From positions 1 to 37,130 of IMG/VR virus record IMGVR_UViG_3300009146_000025: DNA of 37,130 nucleotides. The stretch is one strand, 5' to 3'. This document shows positions 7,755-14,649 of the stretch, piece by piece. This DNA comes from a virus. Made by a program: the position numbers and the translations under genes. The notes below the pieces were generated by a model. It had not been told where the DNA came from. It saw nothing but the letters and a program-made list of their open reading frames with translations, and did not search any database. How positions within the stretch are numbered: position 1 is the first letter of the stretch; each line of letters opens with the position of its first letter.

Positions 7755-7783
7755 ACTATACACACACTCGGTGGACTGGACAA
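7755..7783 (-). promoter_or_regulatory. Promoter of the 36-aa gene unit
   Basis: TATAGT (7755-7760) and TTGTCC (7778-7783), spacer 17. CRP-type box at 7804-7819. No terminator hairpin surrounds the -35 here, consistent with the upstream neighbour being on the other strand. Confidence 0.8.
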
Positions 7784-7803
7784 CTTCGCGGGTGCTCGCG
7801 GAG

Positions 7804-7819
7804 TGTGGCCTGGGACACA
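7804..7819. promoter_or_regulatory. CRP-type box 2
   Basis: TGTGGCCTGGGACACA, centre 51.5 bp from the -10 edge at 7760. It lies between divergent genes, only 22 bases before the ATG of the secreted RTX-like gene, so it could affect both. Confidence 0.6.
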
Positions 7820-7841
7820 CGGCGGGCAGTACCGTCCGACC

Positions 7842-8447
7842 ATGACGCCCCGCCTCCGTGCCGCCGCCACTGCTCTCGTCGCCACCCTCGCGCTCTCCGG
7901 GAGCGCTGCTCTCGTCGTCGCCCAGGGAGGCACCGCATCCGCCGACCACCCCAACCCTCCGGGCCAGGGCCACGACTGCGACAAGCCGGGCACCCGCACC
8001 GGCCACAAGGAGTGCCAGACCCCGACCGGCTCCCCCTCCACCTCACCGACTGTCCCGGTGCCGACAGCGACGGTGACCGTCACAGCGACGAACCCGACCG
8101 TCACAGCCACGGTCACCTCGACGCCCACGGTGAACCCGACGCTGCCCGTGCCGACGGTGACGGTGACGCTGCCCCCGCTGTGCAACCTCATCATCGGGAC
8201 GCGTCAGGCGGACCGACTCGTGGGCACTGTGAACCGGGACTGCATCGTCGCCCACGCGGGGGACGACCGGCTGTTCGGGGGACCCAACAACGACCGCCTG
8301 TTCGGGGGTCGCGGCGACGACGTGCTCCGGGGTGGCCCCGTGGCTCCGGGTGGCCGCAACATCCTGCGTGGTGGGCTCGGGTCGGACCTGTGCATCGGTG
8401 CCCCGGGCGACAAGTTCATCTCCTGCGAGCGCGAGCGCACCCGCTAG
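7842..8447 (+). CDS. Secreted RTX-like repeat protein (cargo gene)
   Basis: 201 residues on the strand opposite to its neighbours. Residues 1-35 form a Sec signal peptide (Arg near the start, LVATLALSGSAALVV core, likely cut after ASA). Next come a Cys-containing Pro/Gly segment, a Thr/Val/Pro stalk (about 62-107, PTATVTVTATNPTVTATV) and a C-terminal domain with hemolysin-type calcium-binding nonapeptides (GDDRLFGG, NNDRLFGG, RGDDVLRGG). It would be exported and fold on calcium outside the cell. No Shine-Dalgarno precedes the ATG, so the mRNA may be leaderless. It ends one base before the convergent gene. Orientation and content fit a moron; role on the host surface is a guess. Confidence 0.75.
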   Translation: MTPRLRAAATALVATLALSGSAALVVAQGGTASADHPNPPGQGHDCDKPGTRTGHKECQTPTGSPSTSPTVPVPTATVTVTATNPTVTATVTSTPTVNPTLPVPTVTVTLPPLCNLIIGTRQADRLVGTVNRDCIVAHAGDDRLFGGPNNDRLFGGRGDDVLRGGPVAPGGRNILRGGLGSDLCIGAPGDKFISCERERTR

Positions 8448-8448
8448 G

Positions 8449-8727
8449 TCACTGCCGCCCCCGGCTGTAGTCGGCCCACGCCTCGGCGTCGTCGTCGGGC
8501 AGCATGCCGCCGAGCATGTCGGTGGCGTCGCGGAGCACGTCGCGGGACTCGGCCTCGGACGGGTGGGTGTGGGCGGTCGCCGCCATCAGCAGCGCGACGG
8601 CGAGGAACTGGTCCAACACCTCCACCGTCTCCGCGTCCAGCCCGTCAGGCCCCGATAGCGCGAGGTACAGCGCGTCGGACGCGGCGGCGGCTTGGTCGTG
8701 CACGGTGCGCATCGTCTCGATCCTCAC
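8449..8727 (-). CDS. Hypothetical helical protein (92 aa)
   Basis: GTG at 8727 overlaps the upstream stop as GTGA. 92 residues, predicted helical and acidic, with AAAASDALYLALSGPDGLDA and a C-terminal DDDAEAWADYSRGRQ. No family recognised. Convergent with the RTX-like gene, one base apart. Confidence 0.66.
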   Translation of the reverse strand: MRIETMRTVHDQAAAASDALYLALSGPDGLDAETVEVLDQFLAVALLMAATAHTHPSEAESRDVLRDATDMLGGMLPDDDAEAWADYSRGRQ

Positions 8728-8957
8728 GACGCGACCTCCGCTTCCAGGGCGCGCTGCACGGCGACGCGGACGTCGGTGGTGTCGTAGGCGACGGCGGTGG
8801 CGGTGCGCTTGTCGAACAGGGCGACCTCGGAGAGCATCCCGAAGATGACCTCGTAGCGCTCCGCGAGCCAGGCGATGGCGGCGGGGTGCTCGGTGGCGAG
8901 GGTGGGCATGTCCCAGACCTGCACGTGCAGGGCGAGGACGTCGGCGGCGGTGAGCAT
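8724..8957 (-). CDS. Hypothetical protein (77 aa)
   Basis: 77 residues, helical, starting MLTAADVLALHVQVWDMPT. Good start signals: AGAAGGAGAACCACC and leader element at 8977-8984. A hairpin at 8990-9011 separates it from the 50-aa gene, so it depends on read-through or an unseen promoter. Function unknown. Confidence 0.68.
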   Translation of the reverse strand: MLTAADVLALHVQVWDMPTLATEHPAAIAWLAERYEVIFGMLSEVALFDKRTATAVAYDTTDVRVAVQRALEAEVAS

Positions 8958-8989
8958 GGTGGTTCTCCTTCTGGTTGGCGGGTCGGGTG

Positions 8990-9011
8990 CCGGGGAGCGA
9001 GTGCTCCCCGG
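8990..9011 (-). terminator. Hairpin after the 50-aa gene
   Basis: CCGGGGAGC and GCTCCCCGG, 9-bp perfect stem with a four-base loop, ten bases past the stop at 9021. Confidence 0.7.
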
Positions 9012-9020
9012 CGGGGTGGG

Positions 9021-9173
9021 TCAGCGGGGGACGATGGTCCAGGTGCCGTCGGTGGTCCAGCGGGTGGTCCAGGTGGCGAGGAACTCGGCGGTGGCTCCGT
9101 CGGCTGCCCAGGCGGCGCGGTAGGCGCGGCTGACGGCGGCGGCGGACTTGTAGCGGCGGGTGGTGTTCGGCAT
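9021..9173 (-). CDS. Hypothetical protein (50 aa)
   Basis: 50 residues with a basic N-terminus (RRYKSAAAVSRAYRAAW) and a Trp/Thr-rich end (WTTRWTTDGTWTIVPR). It has promoter, CRP-type box, leader element (9191-9198), ribosome site and terminator, so it is a complete monocistronic unit. Unknown function. Confidence 0.7.
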   Translation of the reverse strand: MPNTTRRYKSAAAVSRAYRAAWAADGATAEFLATWTTRWTTDGTWTIVPR

Positions 9174-9210
9174 GGCTGGCTCCTGTGGTTGGCGGGTCGT
9201 TGTGAGTACG

Positions 9211-9239
9211 ACTATACACACAGCGCGCGGGGTGGACAA
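9211..9239 (-). promoter_or_regulatory. Promoter of the 50-aa gene
   Basis: TATAGT (9211-9216) and TTGTCC (9234-9239), spacer 17. The -35 lies at the loop of the 9224-9259 hairpin, and a CRP-type box abuts that hairpin. Confidence 0.8.
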
Positions 9240-9259
9240 CTTCTCGACCACCCCGCGCG
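9224..9259 (-). terminator. Perfect 12-bp hairpin holding the -35 in its loop
   Basis: CGCGCGGGGTGG and CCACCCCGCGCG flank a 12-base loop. It follows the stop of the 34-aa gene by 11 bases and so serves as its terminator while carrying the next promoter. Confidence 0.7.
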
Positions 9260-9275
9260 TGTGGCGTGGGTCACA
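9260..9275. promoter_or_regulatory. CRP-type box 3
   Basis: TGTGGCGTGGGTCACA, centre 51.5 bp from the -10 edge at 9216. The TCA of its right half is the (reverse-strand) stop codon of the 34-aa gene. Confidence 0.6.
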
Positions 9276-9375
9276 TGCGCATCCCGGCGAACGCGATGCC
9301 CATGCCGTTGACGAGCACCGTCCACCCGAAGGCGAGCCCAGCGGCGTGCGCGACGATGCGCGGCAGCCGCCTCAT
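9271..9375 (-). CDS. 34-residue membrane peptide
   Basis: 34 residues with a basic N-terminus (MRRLPRIVAH) and one hydrophobic helix (AAGLAFGWTVLVNGMGIAFA). ATGA overlap with the upstream gene. Last gene of a three-gene unit. Function unknown; a small inner-membrane peptide by composition. Confidence 0.58.
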   Translation of the reverse strand: MRRLPRIVAHAAGLAFGWTVLVNGMGIAFAGMRM

Positions 9376-9578
9376 GCGGGGCTCACCACCCCGGTCTGGT
9401 GGCAGAGCCAGCCCAGGTCCGCGTCGTCGCCGTACGCCCGGCGAGCGAGCGCGAGAGCACGGGTTCTGTGGTCGTCGCGGCGCGCCTCGCACACGCGGAG
9501 GGCGCGCTGCTCGGGTCCCGGGTTGCGGACCAGCGTCACCAAGGTGACCTGGGCGCGGGTCGTGGTGTAGGTGCTCAT
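9372..9578 (-). CDS. Hypothetical protein (68 aa)
   Basis: 68 residues, Arg-rich and probably helical (PGPEQRALRVCEARRDDHRT, LALARRAYGDDADLGW). Coupled by ATGA overlaps to both neighbours. No family recognised. Confidence 0.66.
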   Translation of the reverse strand: MSTYTTTRAQVTLVTLVRNPGPEQRALRVCEARRDDHRTRALALARRAYGDDADLGWLCHQTGVVSPA

Positions 9579-9910
9579 GCGCTCATCCGGTCGTCCAGGA
9601 TGCCGCCGAGGGCTCCGGTGTAGCCCCACGCGAACGTGTCGTCGGGGTCGAACGCCTCGGGGTGGCCGACGGGGAGGCGGTGCGCCTCCTTGGCTGCTGC
9701 CTCCCACACCCGGTTGAGGGTGAGGGTGTCGCAGGCGGCGGCGACGCGCTTGGCGAGGTGGACGCCCGCGTACCAGGCGTCGGTGCCGGTGAGGCGGGGC
9801 TCGGAGGCGGTGGCGGGGAACACGTGCCCGCAGCGGCGGCAGCGGACGTAGGCGGTGGTGACGTCGAAGGCTTGGGTGAGCGGGCCTCCGCAGTGGGTGC
9901 AGTCGGACAT
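9575..9910 (-). CDS. Zinc-ribbon protein (111 aa)
   Basis: 111 residues. The N-terminus holds a clear zinc ribbon, CTHCGG at residues 4-9 and CRRCGH at 24-29, followed by an Ala-rich helical part. Start ATG has AAAGGCACCACC and the leader element at 9929-9936. Its mRNA begins with a structured leader of about 170 bases (see 10010-10083). A DNA- or RNA-binding role is plausible; no family recognised. Confidence 0.72.
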   Translation of the reverse strand: MSDCTHCGGPLTQAFDVTTAYVRCRRCGHVFPATASEPRLTGTDAWYAGVHLAKRVAAACDTLTLNRVWEAAAKEAHRLPVGHPEAFDPDDTFAWGYTGALGGILDDRMSA

Positions 9911-10009
9911 GGTGGTGCCTTTCGGGTTGGCGGGTCGGTGTGGTGGTGCGGTGGAGGGCAGTGGCGAGTCCTGGCAGGTGGAGACGCGTGCCCTTCCGGG
10001 TGGTGCGGA

Positions 10010-10083
10010 GTGAGCCCCTGATGCGGCTTTGGTAGGTGGCCCCGTGAGGCTCTACCTGCTCCCCGTCCATCTGCGGGGCTCAC
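10010..10083 (-). ncRNA. Structured leader RNA with alternative pairings
   Basis: Just after the predicted start point the transcript reads GUGAGCCCC, which can pair with GGGGCUCAC 56 bases later (9 bp) and enclose a GGUAG/CUACC hairpin. The same CCCC with its following G can instead pair with the nearby CGGGG to form a local hairpin (CCCCG, 8-base loop, CGGGG). The two folds exclude each other, as in attenuators and riboswitches. No known riboswitch class recognised. The rest of the 240-base gap holds only promoter, box and leader element. Confidence 0.5.
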
Positions 10084-10090
10084 GTCTACG

Positions 10091-10119
10091 ACTATACATG
10101 CACGTCCGGGGTGGGACAA
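10091..10119 (-). promoter_or_regulatory. Promoter of the zinc-ribbon unit
   Basis: TATAGT (10091-10096) and TTGTCC (10114-10119), spacer 17, with a CRP-type box upstream. Confidence 0.8.
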
Positions 10120-10130
10120 CTTCACGCCGG
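10106..10130 (-). terminator. Hairpin after the large terminase gene, -35 in loop
   Basis: CCGGGGTG and CACGCCGG (7 of 8 paired) flank a 9-base loop containing TTGTCC. It begins 20 bases past the terminase stop. Confidence 0.5.
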
Positions 10131-10139
10131 GTCGCGCGC

Positions 10140-10155
10140 TGTGACCTGCCTCACG
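10140..10155. promoter_or_regulatory. CRP-type box 4
   Basis: TGTGACCTGCCTCACG, centre 51.5 bp from the -10 edge at 10096. As in box 3, the TCA of the right half is the reverse-strand stop codon of the preceding gene, here the large terminase. Confidence 0.6.
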
Positions 10156-11782
10156 GGCGTCGCCGCTGCTGCTGTCGTGGTGCCGTCGGCATCCCCCGCT
10201 GCCCGCCGATCCGTCTCGGCTGCTGGGCCGGGTTCGACACCTTCCCCGGGCGAGCCCGCAGCGCCAGGTAGGTGACGCCGTGCACGAGCGCGTCCAGCCG
10301 GTTCGGGGACTCGCCCTCCCCGGGCACCCAGGCGGTCTGCTCGCCCTCCACCCCGGGCAGCACACCCACATGGTGCGCCCGGTGCTGCTGGTACAGCGCC
10401 TGCACCGGCTCGGCGCGGAGCCGCTTCCCGACCTTGGTGGGCACCTTGAAGATCGGGATGGAGACGCCCAGCGCGTCCATGCGGGTCGACAGCACGTCCG
10501 CCACCATGTCCCCGCCGTAGGTGTGCTCGGCGGCGATGCCCTCCGCGCCGTAGTCGAAGAACGCGCCGATCACCACCATCGCCCAGGTGCCCGGCGGTCC
10601 CGCGAGGGACAGGTCCGCGAGCGGGTAGACGTGGTTCCCGATGGAGCCGACGACGACGATGCCGCACTCGGTGCGACCACCCGGCGGGTCGACGGCGACG
10701 ATGACCCGCTGCATCAACGTGAGGCCCTCGGGGGCGACGGGGACGAGCATGGGCAGCCCGTCGTCGGTGGCCATGCCGCGCGGGCGCGGGTTGGGGGTCC
10801 ACCCGTACTCCCCGAGGGACACCCGGTCGTTCTCGATGCCGGGGCGCTCGTCGGGGTTGGGGAGGCCGTCGATGAGCAGCGGGCGGTCGTGGACCCACAG
10901 CGCGCCCTCCACGTCGCCCAGCACCTCGCCGTCCAACTCCTGACGGCCCAGCGTGGTGCCCCCGTACTTGTCCTCCCAGGTGCGCCGCGAGTCGTCGTCC
11001 AGCCGGTGCGCGTCCCTGGTGCGGCCCCGGGTCTGCACGGTCCCGGCGTCGCCCATCAGGTCGATGATCGCCTTCCGGTTCTTGGGGGTCGTGGACCCGA
11101 CGTAGTGCGGGTTGGTGCCGATGCGGAGCCCGAAGGTGGTGTGGTGCAGCACCTCGTCCAGACGTCGCATGGCAGCCGCTTCCTCCAACCACACCAGGCA
11201 CGTGTTGCCCGCCGCGCGGAGCCGGTCGATGTCCTGGGGTCCGTGGGCTCCGAGCAGTCGAGCACGCGACCCGCCCGGCCAGCGCGCCACCGTGCCCTCG
11301 CGGGTCGTGGTGAGGGTGATGGACGGGTTGATGGTCTGGAGCCCGGACACCCCCGTGACGCACGCCTCCACGGCGTCCCCCTGGGTGGGGGCGACGATGA
11401 CGATGCGGTGCCCGCCCGGGAGCCGCGTGTCGCAGGCGGGGCCCTCGGCGTGGGTGTCGACGTAGTGGGCTGCGCCCTCGGTCTTGCCGGTGCCCCGGCC
11501 TCCCAGTTCCAGCCACATGCCCTGGGTGGGGATGGGGGCGACGGGGAGGTCCAGGCAGCGCTCGTCGCACACGCCCGGGGCGCGCTCACTCATCCAGTGC
11601 GGCGGGTGGCGGTGGGGATGCTGCCACGGGTACGGCTCCCACCGGGACGCCTTGATGCGGCGGGCCTCGGCGGTGAGGGTGGAGGCGAGCAGCAGCGCGT
11701 CCTCATCGTTCACGGCGAGCAGTGTCGCCTCCTCGGCGGCGGCGAGCAGCGCCAGCGCCTCAGCCTTGGCCAGGGAGCCCAT
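10151..11782 (-). CDS. terL: Terminase large subunit
   Basis: 543 residues. The ATPase half has a Walker A loop GGRGTGKTEG (about residues 93-102) and a Walker B strand CLVWLEEAAA; a coupling-type segment GSTTPKNR follows. The nuclease half has the first acidic strand VIVAVDPPGG and later RLDALVHGVTYL. It would cut concatemeric DNA and pump it into the prohead through the portal. I chose ATG at 11782 because it follows GAGGTGG at good distance; it overlaps the upstream terS-like gene by 23 bases. Upstream in-frame codons are shadows of that gene. Unusual position: last gene of the long unit carrying the DNA modification genes. Confidence 0.92.
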   Translation of the reverse strand: MGSLAKAEALALLAAAEEATLLAVNDEDALLLASTLTAEARRIKASRWEPYPWQHPHRHPPHWMSERAPGVCDERCLDLPVAPIPTQGMWLELGGRGTGKTEGAAHYVDTHAEGPACDTRLPGGHRIVIVAPTQGDAVEACVTGVSGLQTINPSITLTTTREGTVARWPGGSRARLLGAHGPQDIDRLRAAGNTCLVWLEEAAAMRRLDEVLHHTTFGLRIGTNPHYVGSTTPKNRKAIIDLMGDAGTVQTRGRTRDAHRLDDDSRRTWEDKYGGTTLGRQELDGEVLGDVEGALWVHDRPLLIDGLPNPDERPGIENDRVSLGEYGWTPNPRPRGMATDDGLPMLVPVAPEGLTLMQRVIVAVDPPGGRTECGIVVVGSIGNHVYPLADLSLAGPPGTWAMVVIGAFFDYGAEGIAAEHTYGGDMVADVLSTRMDALGVSIPIFKVPTKVGKRLRAEPVQALYQQHRAHHVGVLPGVEGEQTAWVPGEGESPNRLDALVHGVTYLALRARPGKVSNPAQQPRRIGGQRGMPTAPRQQQRRRP

Positions 11783-12293
11783 CGTCAACCACCTCACCGA
11801 GCACGACGTGGCGCAGGTCCGCGAGGGCGTCGTGGAGCGCGGCCTGGGCACCCGAGGTGATGGACACCTGCTGGGGTGCGTCGAGTCCGTTCATGCGTGC
11901 CCGGCGTGCGGAGAGGCGGACGAGGGTGTCGACGGCTTGCAGGTCGCCGGACACCACCTTCTCCCAGATGGCGGCTTGGGCGCGGTCGAGGCGCGCGTTC
12001 TCCGTCTGCCGCAGTTCCGCGACGCTGGACTCCTCCCAGCGGTCGAGTGCCCGCAGCACCGCCTGCCGGGCGGCGGACTTGTTGGCGTACCCGGCGAGCA
12101 CCGCCACCTGTTCGTAGGGGAGCCCGGACAGTTTCAGCGCCACCGCGCGAGCCCGGTTGGCGGCAGCCACCGCCTCGTCGTGGCCGGTGTCGCCTCGGTA
12201 CGCGGAGGCGGGCTGCAAGGCGGCGAGCGCAGCCTCGGAGACGGCGGCCACGGTCTGGTCGCCTACGGGCACTCCACGGTCTCCGACGGGCAC
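11760..12293 (-). CDS. Putative terminase small subunit
   Basis: 177 residues. The central part reads as a helix-turn-helix (LSGLPYEQVAVLAGYANKSA then ARQAVLRALDRWEES), followed by a helical oligomerisation-like region (WEKVVSGDLQAVDTLVRLSA). Directly upstream of, and overlapping, the large terminase, which is the usual place for the DNA-recognition subunit. GTG start at 12293 with GAGGTG five bases ahead. Assignment rests on position and HTH-like sequence. Confidence 0.72.
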   Translation of the reverse strand: MPVGDRGVPVGDQTVAAVSEAALAALQPASAYRGDTGHDEAVAAANRARAVALKLSGLPYEQVAVLAGYANKSAARQAVLRALDRWEESSVAELRQTENARLDRAQAAIWEKVVSGDLQAVDTLVRLSARRARMNGLDAPQQVSITSGAQAALHDALADLRHVVLGEVVDDGLPGQG

Positions 12294-12297
12294 GGGG

Positions 12298-12879
12298 TCA
12301 CCTCGTGAGCGCGAGGAACTCGGCGCGGACGGTCGGGTCGTCCTTGAACTGGCCGCGCAGCACGCTGGTCACCATCGCCGCCCCCTGGGCCTTGATGCCG
12401 CGCAGGCTCATGCAGGAGTGGGTGGCGCGGATGATGCACGCCGCGCCGTCGGGAGAGAGGTGCTGGTCGAGTGCGTCCACGACCTGGGTGGTGAGGCGCT
12501 CCTGCACCTGGGGCCGCATCGCGTAGTGGGTGAGCAGGCGGGGGATCTTCGACAGCCCGACGACCCCCTTGGCGGACGGCAGGTAGGCGACCCACGCGTC
12601 ACCCGTGAAGGGCAGCAAGTGGTGTTCGCAGAGGGACGTGAAGGCGATGGGGCCGACGGCGATCATCTCGTCGGTGGGGTAGCCGACGTCGGAGAACACC
12701 CTGCCGAGCAGCGCGGCGGGGTCGCCGGGGGGTGGGGTGGTGAACTCGGCGAACGCCTTGACTACCCGGGCGGGCGTGTCGAGCAGCCCCTCCCGGTCGG
12801 GGTCCTCGCCCATGAGGCGCAGCAGCGCGCGGACGCCCTCGACGGCGATCTCCTCGCGGGTCATCGCAACCAGGTCCAT
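12298..12879 (-). CDS. folE: GTP cyclohydrolase I
   Basis: 193 residues, full length for the family. Converts GTP to 7,8-dihydroneopterin triphosphate, the first step to preQ0. Zinc and active-site motifs are intact: LCEHHLLPF (Cys and His), VVGLSKIPRL, QVQERLT and HSCMSLRGI with the second zinc Cys. Start ATG overlaps the queE stop by one base (TGATG). Next to queE, queD and queC, so it serves 7-deazaguanine synthesis rather than folate. Confidence 0.93.
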   Translation of the reverse strand: MDLVAMTREEIAVEGVRALLRLMGEDPDREGLLDTPARVVKAFAEFTTPPPGDPAALLGRVFSDVGYPTDEMIAVGPIAFTSLCEHHLLPFTGDAWVAYLPSAKGVVGLSKIPRLLTHYAMRPQVQERLTTQVVDALDQHLSPDGAACIIRATHSCMSLRGIKAQGAAMVTSVLRGQFKDDPTVRAEFLALTR

Positions 12880-13613
12880 CAGTGGCCCCTCTCGTCGGCC
12901 CACAGCAGCACATGGAGCCGGGTGGTGGTGTGGAAGCCCGCGTCCATGATGCTCTCCGCGAGGTCGCGGTGCCGGGTCGTGATCGCGTCGGTGGTGACGC
13001 CCTCGGGCATCACCCAGCACGCGTCCCGGGGGAGCCCGCACTCCTCCACGAGCCGTACCGCTGTCGCCACGTCAGCCGCCGTCTGCGCCACGAACTTGAA
13101 CGATGCGTCTCCCTGCACCGCCAGGTCTCCCCAACGTCTCAGAGCGCGCGGTTTGATGCGCTTCTTGTACGGGTCGTCGGTGGCGACCTTGGGGGACACG
13201 ATGGAGTGGGCGACCCGGTCCGTCCACCACAGCGGCGGGGCGATGGTGCCGTTGGTCTCCACGTGCCACACCCACTCGTCGGACAGCAGCGGCAGCAGCC
13301 GTTGGTGGTGGAGCAGCGGCTCCCCGCCCGACAGCACCACGAGGCGGGTGTCGTGCTCGCGGAGCGCGCGGTGGATGACCTCGACCTCGGTGACGGGGTT
13401 CTCGGCGGCGACGTCGTAGCGAGAGTGGTCCCAGGTGTAGGGGGTGTCGCACCAGGAGCAGGACAGGTTGCACATGCCGAGCCGGACGAAGGAGCAGCGG
13501 CGTCCAGCGAACGGCCCCTCCCCCTGCCACGTGGGACCGAACACCTCCGACAGCGGCAGCGTGGAGGTGCGCCCGGCGCGGGCGAGAGCGTAGGCGGTCA
13601 TGCCGGGGATCAT
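12879..13613 (-). CDS. queE: 7-carboxy-7-deazaguanine synthase (radical SAM)
   Basis: 244 residues. Radical SAM enzyme that ring-contracts 6-carboxytetrahydropterin to 7-carboxy-7-deazaguanine. Shows the substrate loop FGPTWQGEGPFAGRRCSFVR, the cluster motif CNLSCSWC (CX3CX2C), DTPYTWD and the SAM-binding VVLSGGEPLLH. ATG at 13613 overlaps the queD stop as ATGA; a second ATG at 13601 is possible. Coupled to folE downstream. Confidence 0.93.
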   Translation of the reverse strand: MIPGMTAYALARAGRTSTLPLSEVFGPTWQGEGPFAGRRCSFVRLGMCNLSCSWCDTPYTWDHSRYDVAAENPVTEVEVIHRALREHDTRLVVLSGGEPLLHHQRLLPLLSDEWVWHVETNGTIAPPLWWTDRVAHSIVSPKVATDDPYKKRIKPRALRRWGDLAVQGDASFKFVAQTAADVATAVRLVEECGLPRDACWVMPEGVTTDAITTRHRDLAESIMDAGFHTTTRLHVLLWADERGH

Positions 13614-13999
13614 TCCCGCCACCACCACGCCCAGGTCTTGGGTGTCTCCGACACGCCGACGGCGATGGCTGCGCCCACAGGCACCATCAGCAGCCCCCGC
13701 ACCTGCGCGGCGAGAGCAGCAGCGAGGTGCTCGGCGGTGGGGTTGGGGAGCGCCGGGAGGGCGTCGTTGAGGTGGCGGTGGTCGAGGTGCTCGTCCACCC
13801 AACGCCCGAACGGGGCCAGGTCGCCGTAGTCGAGCACGAACCCTTGGGCGTTGAGGTAGGAGTTGGCGAGCCGCACCCGGACCACGTAGTTGTGGCCGTG
13901 CATGCGTGCACACGGGTGGCCCTCGCGGAGCCCGGTGAGGCAGTGGGACGCGGAGAAGGCGAAGTCCTTCTCGATGGTCCAGCAGTCGTCGCCCCTCAC
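13610..13999 (-). CDS. queD: 6-carboxytetrahydropterin synthase
   Basis: 129 residues, typical length. Converts dihydroneopterin triphosphate to 6-carboxytetrahydropterin. Zinc ligands are in FSASHCL and MHGHNY, the catalytic Cys in GHPCARMHG, the Asp-His pair in LDHRHLND and the substrate Glu in SETPKTWAW. GTG start at 13999 overlaps the upstream stop as GTGA. Confidence 0.92.
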   Translation of the reverse strand: MRGDDCWTIEKDFAFSASHCLTGLREGHPCARMHGHNYVVRVRLANSYLNAQGFVLDYGDLAPFGRWVDEHLDHRHLNDALPALPNPTAEHLAAALAAQVRGLLMVPVGAAIAVGVSETPKTWAWWWRE

Positions 14000-14649
14000 G
14001 CGGCGCTCCTCAGGTTGACCCGGGGGGCCGTGTCGGGGTGGCGGGCGTACTCGCGGCAGTAGGAGGCGAGCACGCGTGCCCGGTGCCGCCGCAGCCCGAA
14101 GTGGTCGGCCCAGTCGGTGAGCCGGTCGAGGCGTCGGGCGACGTCGAGCGCGGTCTCCACGTCGGCGTCGGTGATGGTGCACAGGGCCCCGGTGCCGCCG
14201 TCGGTCCTGTTCATCGCCCAGCCGCGCCCGAACAACTGCTCGGCGACACGCCACCCCGTGGGTGCGTGGATGAAGCGGATCAACTCGAAGTCGCAGGAGA
14301 AGGGCTGCCGTCCGTGGATGCCGCAGCGCCCGTCCTCGGGTTGCAGGTTGTGGCAGCGGGGGCCGTGGTTGTCGGGCTGCTCGTCGGACCACACCTCCAC
14401 CTGGCGTCCGTCGAAGGTGACGTCGCGGCGGGTGAGCGGGTAGGGGTGGGGCTCGGTGGGGAGGTAGTCGAGGGTGAAGGTGGGGCAGCAGCCGCCGCAG
14501 CCCGACGGGCAGGTGAAGCCGCGCAGCAGAGCGGGACCGAAGGTGATGGGCTCGGGTTGGACGACGTGCTCGCCCCACGTGAACGGGTGGGTGGTGATCG
14601 CGGCGAAGTAGCCGAGGACGATCTTGTCGAGGGAGTCACGCTTGGGCAC
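13996..14649 (-). CDS. YkgJ-like Cys-rich metal protein inside the deazaguanine operon
   Basis: 217 residues. The Cys pattern CPSGCGGCCPTF (about residues 47-58), then PRCHN, RCGIHGRQPFSCDFE and a later LCTI is that of the YkgJ/UPF0153-type putative zinc- or iron-binding family. The C-terminal third is helical (ADVETALDVARRLDRLTDW). It sits between queC and queD in the same coupled run (GTGA overlap with queD, 14-base overlap with queC), so it probably takes part in, or supports, 7-deazaguanine chemistry, for example by metal or cluster supply to QueE or by an extra base modification. This role is inference. Start GTG at 14649 is the best available; ribosome site is weak. Confidence 0.75.
   Translation of the reverse strand: MPKRDSLDKIVLGYFAAITTHPFTWGEHVVQPEPITFGPALLRGFTCPSGCGGCCPTFTLDYLPTEPHPYPLTRRDVTFDGRQVEVWSDEQPDNHGPRCHNLQPEDGRCGIHGRQPFSCDFELIRFIHAPTGWRVAEQLFGRGWAMNRTDGGTGALCTITDADVETALDVARRLDRLTDWADHFGLRRHRARVLASYCREYARHPDTAPRVNLRSAA

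Noticed and set aside
10010-10083. tRNA gene on either strand
   Set aside because: There is a long closing stem, but no T-arm or anticodon-arm consensus; a leader RNA fits better.
10122-11570. 482-codon minus-strand frame overlapping the large terminase
   Set aside because: Out-of-frame Arg/Pro/Gly translation; the neighbouring frame holds the Walker motifs.
10280-11860. 526-codon plus-strand frame opposite the terminase
   Set aside because: Antisense shadow without recognisable domain or ribosome site.
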